DNA of 64,000 nt from Gemmatimonadota bacterium (GTDB lineage Bacteria > Latescibacterota > UBA2968), in NCBI GenBank assembly GCA_002727195.1, contig PBWH01000006.1, positions 257,018 through 321,017 on the forward strand, given 5' to 3'. The translations under genes were made by a program, and so were the position numbers. Shown here one piece after another: positions 57,724 through 64,000 of this stretch (position 1 is its first letter; each line of letters starts with the position of its first letter). The notes below the pieces were generated by a model. It saw only the letters and a program-made list of their open reading frames with translations, ran no database searches and had not been told where the DNA came from.

Positions 57724-60144
57724 ATGAGTCACGACGAAACTTTCAAAGCCTTCCAGAACCCACCGACTGAATTTGGAATCATTCCGTTCTGGTTCTGGAA
57801 CGACGACCTCCAAGAGGCGGAACTGATCCGACAGCTACACGTATTCCACGATGCAGGTTTCGGTGGGGTGATGCCGCACGCACGGGTGGGTCTGTCCCAT
57901 CGTGTTGGTTACCTAACGGATGAATTCTTCCGGCTAATGAAGGTGGTTGTGGATGAGGCGGCTCGTCTTGGGATGAAGGTGATCCTGTATGATGAGGGGT
58001 CGTATCCATCCGGCTCCGCGAACGGGGCGGTGGTCGCCGAGAATCCAGAGTATGCCTGCCGTGCGCTGCTGATGCGGGAGCTCGACGTCGTCGGGCCGCA
58101 CGACGGGTTCTGGCGACCGAATACGGGGCGGGCGATGATGGATCGTCACGTATGCACGGTTGTTGGGCAGGTGGATGACGACGGATCGGTCAACCCGGAA
58201 ACGCTCGAGGTCCTGGAGCCGCATGATCACGACGTGATCCAGGTCCGTGTCCCTGCTGGACCCTGGAAAGTCATGAGTATCTGGGACGTCGCAGGTGGAG
58301 GGACGATTCGCGGCGTTTTCGAAGAGTCTGAAGACGGGCACGCCACCGCGCCTGCTGCTGGCGATATCCTGAACCCGGATGCCGTCGATTGCTTCATTCG
58401 TTTGACCCACGATCGATACTACGAGGTGCTGAAGGAGCATTTCGGCGAAACTGTGATTGCCATGTTCACGGATGAGCCAAACACACGTGGTCGTGGAAGT
58501 CGTCGGCGTGGGGCTCGATTCTCGTTCACGCCGGGATTTGTGGAGTGGCTGGAGCAGGAGTGGGGGGAGGATCCCCGTCCGTGGCTGCCCGCACTGTATG
58601 CGGATTACGGCGAGGATACGGAGGTGTTCAGGGAGCGATACGAGGCGGCCGTGCAGAAGCGTCTGCAGGAGGTCTTCTACAAAGGGCAATCAGACTGGTG
58701 TGCCGATCACGGGATCGATCTGACGGGACATCCCAAGGATAGTAACGACATGACGTCGCTTCGTTTGTTTCAACTGCCCGGTCAGGATATGGTCTGGCGG
58801 TATGTCGAGCCGAACAAGCCGACGGCGCTCGAGGGTAAACACAGCATCGCTGCCAAGGGTGCCACGAGCGGCGCAAGGCTGAGCAATCGCAGACGGATCC
58901 TGACCGAGGTCTGCGGCGCCTACGGCTGGAACCTGACCCTGGACGAGCTCAAGTGGCTGTTCGACTGGCATATCGTGCGAGGCAACAACCTCCTAAACCC
59001 CCACGCCGTGTTCTACACCATCCGCGAACGACGGGCCTGGGAGAGCGAGCCCGATCTCGCCATCCACAACGTCTGGTGGCCCCACTTCACAGACATCGCC
59101 GTCTATTCGCGAAGACTTTCCTGGTTGCTGACAGACGGTGAGCACGTCTGCGACGTCGCCATCCTCGGTGATGGAAACCATCTGCCGTGGCAAGCGGCCA
59201 AGCAGCTCTACCAGAACCAGGTGGACTTTCTTTATCTGGACGATCAGGCCGTCGCTGAGGCAGAGGTTGCGGACGGAAGGCTCGAGGTCGGCTCTCAGCG
59301 ATACGGCGTCGTGATCCTCGAGGAGGTAGAGGATCTCCACGAAGGCGCCCAACGTGTACTGGACCGGTTTTCCGATGCCGGTGGTACGGTCATCGAATTC
59401 GATCCGGATACACCTGTGATCTGGCAGGTTCGACACCATACCGACGCGGACGTCATGATTCAGCCGGCCAATCCGGACCTGCGGTTCATCCACTACCGAA
59501 AGCTCGGACTGGACCTGTATCTGTTCGTGAATGAAGGTGAAGAGACGATTCGGGGAACGGTCGATCTGAGCGTGACCGGTCGTGTTGAGCTCTGGGATGC
59601 GCTGTCGGGTAATCGCGTGGATGGGGCCGTTGCCTCGGGTGAGCGAGGCGCTCAGCTCGATCTGGAACTCGGGCGCCGCGAGAGTATCGTCGTGGTCGTC
59701 GATCCTGGCCGGGCGATCGAGGTGTCCGATCCGCGACCGGTATCGGATGAGCAGGTGCAGGAGATTGACGTCACCTGGTCGGTTGCGGACGAATCGGGTC
59801 GCAAGGTGGAAGGGCTAGATTTGCTCGACTGGTCACACGTGCAGGGGCTCGAGTTGTTCTCCGGGACGTTGGTCTATCGTGCGGAAGTGGATGTGGCCCA
59901 AACGGAGGGCCGCCAGTTGGACCTGGGCAACGTTGGCGATATCGCAGAGCTATACGTGGACGGTGAGCGAGTGGGCGTCAGGATGTGGTCGCCCTACGTC
60001 TTCGACCTGACTCATCTGGATGCCGGCGTTCACCAGTTCGAGGTCCGCGTGACGAACTCGATGGCGAACGAGTATGAAGGCGCACAAAGACCCTCGGGTA
60101 TGATGGGGCCTGTTCGCATCATTTCAGCGAAGACAGACGGCTGA
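57724..60144 (+). CDS. GH106-like glycoside hydrolase (alpha-L-rhamnosidase family)
   Basis: An 806-residue protein. The N-terminal block 'FWFWNDDLQEAELIRQLHV' and 'GFGGVMPHARVGLS' followed by 'GMKVILYDEGSYPSG' is characteristic of the GH106 rhamnosidase-like family. The catalytic TIM-barrel region continues with 'VIAMFTDEPNTRG', a probable acidic residue site, and 'ILTEVCGAYGWNLTLDELKW'. The last 150 residues form a galactose-binding-like beta-sandwich ('DLGNVGDIAELYVDGERVG'). At 806 residues it is shorter than typical GH106 enzymes (about 1000), and it has no signal peptide, so it may act on imported oligosaccharides. Rhamnosidase activity is inferred, not shown. Confidence 0.75.
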   Translation: MSHDETFKAFQNPPTEFGIIPFWFWNDDLQEAELIRQLHVFHDAGFGGVMPHARVGLSHRVGYLTDEFFRLMKVVVDEAARLGMKVILYDEGSYPSGSANGAVVAENPEYACRALLMRELDVVGPHDGFWRPNTGRAMMDRHVCTVVGQVDDDGSVNPETLEVLEPHDHDVIQVRVPAGPWKVMSIWDVAGGGTIRGVFEESEDGHATAPAAGDILNPDAVDCFIRLTHDRYYEVLKEHFGETVIAMFTDEPNTRGRGSRRRGARFSFTPGFVEWLEQEWGEDPRPWLPALYADYGEDTEVFRERYEAAVQKRLQEVFYKGQSDWCADHGIDLTGHPKDSNDMTSLRLFQLPGQDMVWRYVEPNKPTALEGKHSIAAKGATSGARLSNRRRILTEVCGAYGWNLTLDELKWLFDWHIVRGNNLLNPHAVFYTIRERRAWESEPDLAIHNVWWPHFTDIAVYSRRLSWLLTDGEHVCDVAILGDGNHLPWQAAKQLYQNQVDFLYLDDQAVAEAEVADGRLEVGSQRYGVVILEEVEDLHEGAQRVLDRFSDAGGTVIEFDPDTPVIWQVRHHTDADVMIQPANPDLRFIHYRKLGLDLYLFVNEGEETIRGTVDLSVTGRVELWDALSGNRVDGAVASGERGAQLDLELGRRESIVVVVDPGRAIEVSDPRPVSDEQVQEIDVTWSVADESGRKVEGLDLLDWSHVQGLELFSGTLVYRAEVDVAQTEGRQLDLGNVGDIAELYVDGERVGVRMWSPYVFDLTHLDAGVHQFEVRVTNSMANEYEGAQRPSGMMGPVRIISAKTDG

Positions 60145-60262
60145 TGCCCCTGGGGAAGACCCTCGTGCGTGCAGTTCAATTTCCCTTTCTTGGCGCCGAC
60201 GGGTATCAGGGATGCTCAGATTCCTGAGAATACGGCGCCCAAGTTCTTGTAGCGCGCGTGTA

Positions 60263-60372
60263 CCCGGGGTGGCGCCTCCGCTCCGGCGTCGGCTTACCCC
60301 GGGCTATCATCTGGAGCCCCTTCAGGGCTCCACCAACCTGCTTCGTTTGGTGCTCTTGGTGTCCTTGGTGGT
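60263..60372. repeat. Intergenic inverted repeats and a 9-mer tandem repeat
   Basis: CCCGGGGT (60263-60270) pairs with ACCCCGGG (60296-60303). GGAGCCC (60313-60319) pairs with GGGCTCC (60325-60331). Three 9-base units, TTTGGTGCT, CTTGGTGTC and CTTGGTGGT, follow at 60346-60372. The 258-base gap before queA contains no gene; its start region is overrun by this repeat. Confidence 0.55.
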
Positions 60373-60402
60373 ACATTGCTTCCTGGTTCTGAAGGCCACC
60401 GT

Positions 60403-61428
60403 GTGAATCTCTCAGACTTCGATTATCACCTTCCCGAATCATTGATCGCGCAGCATCCGTCTGACCGTAGGGACGGTTCTCGTCTCATGGTCGTCGATCG
60501 TGCAGCGGGAACCGTTTCACATCATCAGTTCACCGAGTTCGTGGAGTTTGTCTCGGCCGGGGACTGCCTGGTCGTAAACGAGACCAAAGTCTTTCCCGCA
60601 CGGCTCCAGGGACATAAACCGGATACCGGGGGACGCGCAGAGCTTCTTCTGATCCGACCTGATTCCGATGGGCGCTGGATCGCGATGGCCCGACCAGGGC
60701 GACGACTGCGTGAAGGCGCGCGAATCGCGTTCGAGGGCGACGACACGATTGCCACCATCGAGGGCATCCTGGAGGACGGAACACGCGCTGTTCGGTTCGA
60801 AGGTGATGTGGCACGACTGATCGAACGGGTCGGTGATATACCGCTACCCCCGTATATCGATCGAGAGGCCACGGATGCGGATGTGGAGCGTTACCAGACA
60901 GTGTATGCGCGAACACCGGGTGCAGTTGCTGCTCCGACGGCTGGTCTGCACTTCACGCCCGAACTCCTGGCTTCATTGGACGGGCAGGGCGTGAATCGGG
61001 CGAATGTGCTGCTGCACGTTGGCCCTGGCACCTTCAAGCCCGTCGAAGTCGAGAACGTGTCTGATCACAAGATGGACGCCGAATACTATGAGGTATCGGA
61101 CAATGCTGCGCGGGTGGTCAGCGAAACAAAGAGCCGTGTGGGGAACGTCGTCGCTGTCGGGACAACTAGTGTTCGAGTCCTCGAATCTCAATCGAACGAA
61201 GCAGGGGAGCTCTCTGTAGGGACCGGGTGGACGGACATCTTTATCTATCCCGGGTATCAGTTCAGTTTGGTCGACGCTCTGCTGACAAACTTCCACCTGC
61301 CCAAGTCGACACTGTTGATGCTGATATCGGCCCTGGCAGGAAGGGAGTTGATCGCGCAAGCCTACGACGAGGCTGTCCGTGAGGAGTATCGGTTCTATAG
61401 TTATGGGGATGCGATGCTGATTCAGTGA
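60403..61428 (+). CDS. queA: S-adenosylmethionine:tRNA ribosyltransferase-isomerase
   Basis: QueA transfers and rearranges the ribosyl group of SAM onto preQ1-modified tRNA to make epoxyqueuosine. The 341-residue product has the diagnostic start '[19 protein letters not shown]', '[15 protein letters not shown]', '[10 protein letters not shown]', '[20 protein letters not shown]', '[11 protein letters not shown]' and the end '[12 protein letters not shown]'. The frame is open from 60376 through repeat sequence, but GTG 60403 begins the conserved N-terminus. Other queuosine genes are not in the window. A 7-mer array begins on its own stop codon. Confidence 0.96.
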   Translation: MNLSDFDYHLPESLIAQHPSDRRDGSRLMVVDRAAGTVSHHQFTEFVEFVSAGDCLVVNETKVFPARLQGHKPDTGGRAELLLIRPDSDGRWIAMARPGRRLREGARIAFEGDDTIATIEGILEDGTRAVRFEGDVARLIERVGDIPLPPYIDREATDADVERYQTVYARTPGAVAAPTAGLHFTPELLASLDGQGVNRANVLLHVGPGTFKPVEVENVSDHKMDAEYYEVSDNAARVVSETKSRVGNVVAVGTTSVRVLESQSNEAGELSVGTGWTDIFIYPGYQFSLVDALLTNFHLPKSTLLMLISALAGRELIAQAYDEAVREEYRFYSYGDAMLIQ

Positions 61429-61460
61429 CCAATGACCAGTGGCCAACGACAAATGACCAG
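61426..61460. repeat. Heptamer tandem array (five units) starting on the queA stop
   Basis: Five consecutive 7-base units, TGACCAA, TGACCAG, TGGCCAA, CGACAAA and TGACCAG, begin with the queA TGA itself and reach to within 33 bases of the ispDF start. Confidence 0.7.
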
Positions 61461-61493
61461 AGAGATGGGCGCCGCGTCGGGATTCGAGGACTG

Positions 61494-62693
61494 ATGGCGA
61501 CGGTGGCGATTATACTGGCGGCGGGAGCCGGGAAGCGGATGGGGGCGGATCAGCCGAAGCAGTTTCTCGACCTGGGCGGTCGGTCGCTCATTCTGTATGC
61601 CCTCGATGCGTTCGAAGCGTGTTCGGCGGTGGACCGGATCGTTCTCGTCACCTCTCCGGACATGATTGACGAAGTCAGAACCCTGGCGTCCGTATGCGAG
61701 AAGGTGCAGGATGTTGTCGCCGGTGGGGCAGAGCGCCAGGATTCCGTTGCGGAAGGGATCAAGGCTGCGGGTGATGTGGAGATCATCACCGTACATGATG
61801 GGGCGCGGCCGATGGTTCGGGCAGAGGAGATCGCGGATGTGATAGAGGCTGCGCGTGCGAACGGGGCGGCCGTGATCGGTCAGCCGGCTTCTGATACGAT
61901 CAAGCGAGGTCGTGACGGCCAGGTGATCGAGACGCTGGATCGGTCCGAGGTATGGGCGGTGCAGACGCCGCAAGCTTTCAAAGCAGACGTGATCCGGGAA
62001 GCGCACGAAGCAGCAGCGCGAGATGGGTTCTACGGGACCGACGATACCGCGCTTGTCGAGCGGATCGGGAAGCCTGTCACGCTTGTCGAAGGATCGCGCG
62101 ACAACATCAAGGTCACGCATCCGGGTGATCTCGAGCGGGCTGAAGACATACTGAATCGACGGATGGAGGGCGGCGTGCAGCGAATCGGGATGGGATACGA
62201 TGTCCATCATCTGGCTGAAGGGCGGAAGCTGATCCTGGGAGGGGTCGAGGTGCCCTTCGAGCGCGGGCTGGATGGACACTCGGACGCGGACGTGCTGTCG
62301 CACGTCGTGATCGATGCCCTGTTGGGTGCGGCTTCGCTCGGTGATATCGGCCGGCTCTTTCCGGATACTGACGCTGCCTACAAGGACATCTCGAGTCTGG
62401 TCTTGCTGGAGAGAACGGCAGAAGCCCTGCGCGAAGCGAACGTGACGGTCGGGAATGTCGACGCAACGGTGATGGCTCAGCGACCGAAGTTGGCGCCGCA
62501 TATCGGGCAGATGGAGGCAAATATCGCCGAGGCGCTCGGGATCGATGTGTCGCAGGTGTCGGTCAAGGCGACGACGACGGAGAAGCTGGGGTTTGTGGGA
62601 GAGGAGAAGGGGATGGCGGCGCAGGCGATCGCACTCGTAAGTCAAAGTGCAAAAGGCAAAATGGAAAATGAAAACCGGGGTGGGGCGGAGTAG
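61494..62693 (+). CDS. ispDF: Bifunctional MEP cytidylyltransferase / 2-C-methyl-D-erythritol 2,4-cyclodiphosphate synthase
   Basis: A 399-residue fusion of two steps of the non-mevalonate isoprenoid pathway. IspD (about 1-222) has '[20 protein letters not shown]', '[10 protein letters not shown]' and 'AVQTPQAF'. IspF (about 228-382) has '[20 protein letters not shown]', '[19 protein letters not shown]' with the zinc Asp/His, and '[18 protein letters not shown]'. IspF normally ends near 'AQAIALV'; here 17 more residues are encoded, largely by a 7-mer array (62640-62674). The frame extends upstream to 61425 through another array, but ATG 61494 is the natural start. DedA follows directly after the TAG. 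Confidence 0.95.
   Translation: MATVAIILAAGAGKRMGADQPKQFLDLGGRSLILYALDAFEACSAVDRIVLVTSPDMIDEVRTLASVCEKVQDVVAGGAERQDSVAEGIKAAGDVEIITVHDGARPMVRAEEIADVIEAARANGAAVIGQPASDTIKRGRDGQVIETLDRSEVWAVQTPQAFKADVIREAHEAAARDGFYGTDDTALVERIGKPVTLVEGSRDNIKVTHPGDLERAEDILNRRMEGGVQRIGMGYDVHHLAEGRKLILGGVEVPFERGLDGHSDADVLSHVVIDALLGAASLGDIGRLFPDTDAAYKDISSLVLLERTAEALREANVTVGNVDATVMAQRPKLAPHIGQMEANIAEALGIDVSQVSVKATTTEKLGFVGEEKGMAAQAIALVSQSAKGKMENENRGGAE
62640..62674. repeat. Heptamer array inside the ispDF 3' end
   Basis: Five 7-base units, AAGTCAA, AGTGCAA, AAGGCAA, AATGGAA and AATGAAA, lie within the reading frame of ispDF and encode the Ser/Lys/Asn-rich tail beyond the normal IspF end. Base composition drops sharply to A-rich here. 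Confidence 0.65.
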
Positions 62694-63422
62694 ATGGAAT
62701 CGTTTGCGGAGCTCTGGGATTGTTTCCTGGCGAATCTGAACGAGCAGCCGCCGGGATGGATCTACTTTTTCCTGTTCCTGGGGGCTTTCTTGGAGAACAT
62801 CGTTCCTCCCATCCCTGGGGATACACTGATCGTGTTCGGGGCATACCTGGCGGGGATCGGAATCATCAGTGTCTGGCCGGTCTACTTGGCGATGTGGGTC
62901 GGGAGCGCGGTCGGATGCCTCCTCGTCTACGGGATTGCCTATATAAAAGGAAGGGACTTCTTCCTCAGGCTCGAGGCGCGATACTTCAAGGAATCGAAGA
63001 TCGAGGTCGCCGAGGAGTGGTTCGAGAAGTATGGCATCCGGATCGTGATCTTCAACCGGTTCCTGCCAACGGTGCGCGCTTTCGTTGGCATCGTGGCCGG
63101 AATCATCAGGATGAACCCGATACGGATGACGTTGTATGTGGCGATCGGGACCATGCTCTGGAATACACTGCTGGTCTACTTCGGCATCATGGTCGGGGAG
63201 AACTGGCAGCTCGTAATCGAGGTACTGCAGACGTACAATCAGGTGGTGATCAGTCTCGCTGTGATCGGGGGTGTGATCTACTACGTGTTGAAGCGGCGTA
63301 AGGAACGAGCGGGAGAACGGGCTTCTGCCGATGGCTCTGGACCCGCAGGCGAGGAGAGCCAGCCTCCGCCAAAGGCTTCGGCTCGGCAGGCTGGGGGAGC
63401 AGGAGAAGAGACCGGGACTTAG
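62694..63422 (+). CDS. DedA-family membrane protein
   Basis: A 242-residue inner-membrane protein of the DedA/VTT family, linked to lipid scrambling (undecaprenyl phosphate or phospholipid flipping) and membrane potential. Visible are the re-entrant helix motif 'ENIVPPIPGDTLIVFGAYL', 'GSAVGCLLVYGIAYIKGR' and the conserved 'NRFLPTVRAFVGIVAGIIRM', then a terminal helix. A hydrophilic, Gly/Ala/Glu-rich tail of about 40 residues follows. ATG directly abuts the ispDF stop (TAGATG), so it belongs to the queA-ispDF run. The assignment to UptA- or DedA-like subgroups cannot be made by eye. Confidence 0.9.
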   Translation: MESFAELWDCFLANLNEQPPGWIYFFLFLGAFLENIVPPIPGDTLIVFGAYLAGIGIISVWPVYLAMWVGSAVGCLLVYGIAYIKGRDFFLRLEARYFKESKIEVAEEWFEKYGIRIVIFNRFLPTVRAFVGIVAGIIRMNPIRMTLYVAIGTMLWNTLLVYFGIMVGENWQLVIEVLQTYNQVVISLAVIGGVIYYVLKRRKERAGERASADGSGPAGEESQPPPKASARQAGGAGEETGT

Positions 63423-63492
63423 TGGCCAGGCATATTTAGTCCCGCCCGACCGCTCCCAGGGTCAGAATGGTTGGGGATGATGAGGTAGCAGA

Positions 63493-64000
63493 ATGGGAAA
63501 GAAGATCAAACTCGGGGTTCTGTTCGGCGGGCGGTCTGCCGAGCACGAGGTGTCGATCCAGTCAGCGCGGAACATTGTCGAGGCGCTGGACAAGGACAAG
63601 TACGAGGTCGTTCTGATCGGGATCGACCACGCGGGTCAGTGGTATCTGAATGACGCTTCGCGATTCCTGCTCGATTCGTCGAACGCCCTGCCCGCGTTCG
63701 AGGTGCAGAATGAGGATACGGTTGCACTCGTTCCACGCGGCGGCTCGCGTGACCTCGTGCGGACGTCGGATAACGCGGACCTCGGGTCGGTGGACGTCGT
63801 GTTCCCTGTGCTTCACGGGCCGTATGGCGAGGATGGTGCGGTTCAGGGGATGTTGAAGCTGTTCGATGTCCAGTTTGTGGGCGGGGATGTGCTCGGCTCA
63901 GCTGTCGGGATGGACAAGGACGTGATGAAGCGGCTGCTCCGGGATGCGGGCATCGCGATCGGAGACTACCGAACCGTCCTGAGGCACAAGCGCGGTGAGG
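63493..64000 (+). CDS. ddl: D-alanine--D-alanine ligase, N-terminal part (partial)
   Basis: ATG 63493 opens a frame that leaves the window, 169 codons visible. The start 'KLGVLFGGRSAEHEVSIQSA' is the Ddl signature; 'VDVVFPVLHGPYGEDGAVQG' (about 98-117) is the substrate-binding glutamate/glycine block, followed by 'FVGGDVLGSAVGMDKDVMKR'. Ddl joins two D-alanines for peptidoglycan. The long insertion between 'GQWYL' and the 'DLGSVD' block resembles the DdlA/VanA-type subgroup of about 360 residues. A good ribosome site (GATGAGGTAG) precedes the ATG; the ATP-grasp C-terminus is outside. Confidence 0.95.
   Translation, partial: MGKKIKLGVLFGGRSAEHEVSIQSARNIVEALDKDKYEVVLIGIDHAGQWYLNDASRFLLDSSNALPAFEVQNEDTVALVPRGGSRDLVRTSDNADLGSVDVVFPVLHGPYGEDGAVQGMLKLFDVQFVGGDVLGSAVGMDKDVMKRLLRDAGIAIGDYRTVLRHKRGE

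Noticed and set aside
15219-62674. CRISPR arrays
   Set aside because: The repeats have 7- or 9-base units without spacers of constant length, and no cas gene is present.

Overview
The window is about 64 kb of GC-rich bacterial chromosome, gene-dense on both strands. The gene content suggests a Gram-negative, heterotrophic member of the FCB/Latescibacterota-like lineages. The indications are a GWxTD-domain TPR protein, a BatA-type VWA membrane protein, a DUF1501/DUF1800 pair, paired 'DxDxDGxxxFxDFLxFAxxF' C-terminal modules on exported proteins, several sulfatases, a PhyH dioxygenase and a TAXI-type TRAP transporter. This placement is inferred from gene content only; there is no rRNA or tRNA gene in the window. 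GTG and TTG starts are common.

Layout: 1-1244 holds the end of a shikimate kinase and aroB. 1241-3236 (-) is a broken glycogen debranching enzyme, followed by a sulfatase. 4618-13975 (-) carries two alternative pyruvate-oxidising systems: the pyruvate dehydrogenase complex (aceE, E2, lpd) and, upstream behind a terminator and its own promoter, a two-gene pyruvate/2-oxoacid:ferredoxin oxidoreductase. 14128-19384 has an FAH-family sugar-acid enzyme, a small unknown protein, an endonuclease/phosphatase-fold protein, an RDD membrane protein and the GWxTD/TPR protein. 19660-30333 (+) has a PTS IIA-like regulator, a BatA-type protein, then topA, a XerC-type recombinase, an Ig-like lipoprotein candidate, a pilin-like protein and a matrixin protease fused to a beta-propeller.

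30509-61000 is a catabolic/accessory stretch: NHL propeller, FAD oxidoreductase, GNAT, a UbiA/UbiX pair (quinone pathway), DUF1501/DUF1800, PhyH, a multipass DUF6785-like protein, sulfatases, an enolase-superfamily enzyme, a TAXI TRAP transporter, zinc alcohol dehydrogenase, SDR and a GH106-like glycosidase. It is interrupted by a housekeeping pair, RelA/SpoT and DnaQ-DinG. 60403-64000 (+) returns to housekeeping: queA, ispDF, a DedA protein and the start of D-Ala-D-Ala ligase.

Two features stand out. First, accessory genes carry isolated in-frame stop codons or single-base frameshifts (glycogen debranching enzyme, a TPR protein, a sulfatase, a phosphotriesterase remnant, perhaps a small membrane-protein gene), while long housekeeping genes are intact. 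Second, short degenerate arrays with an exact 7-base period sit in gaps between genes at several places. One forms an inverted pair between convergent genes, and one encodes the C-terminal tail of IspDF. REP-like inverted repeats fill other gaps. No CRISPR array, prophage, insertion sequence or defence system was recognised.
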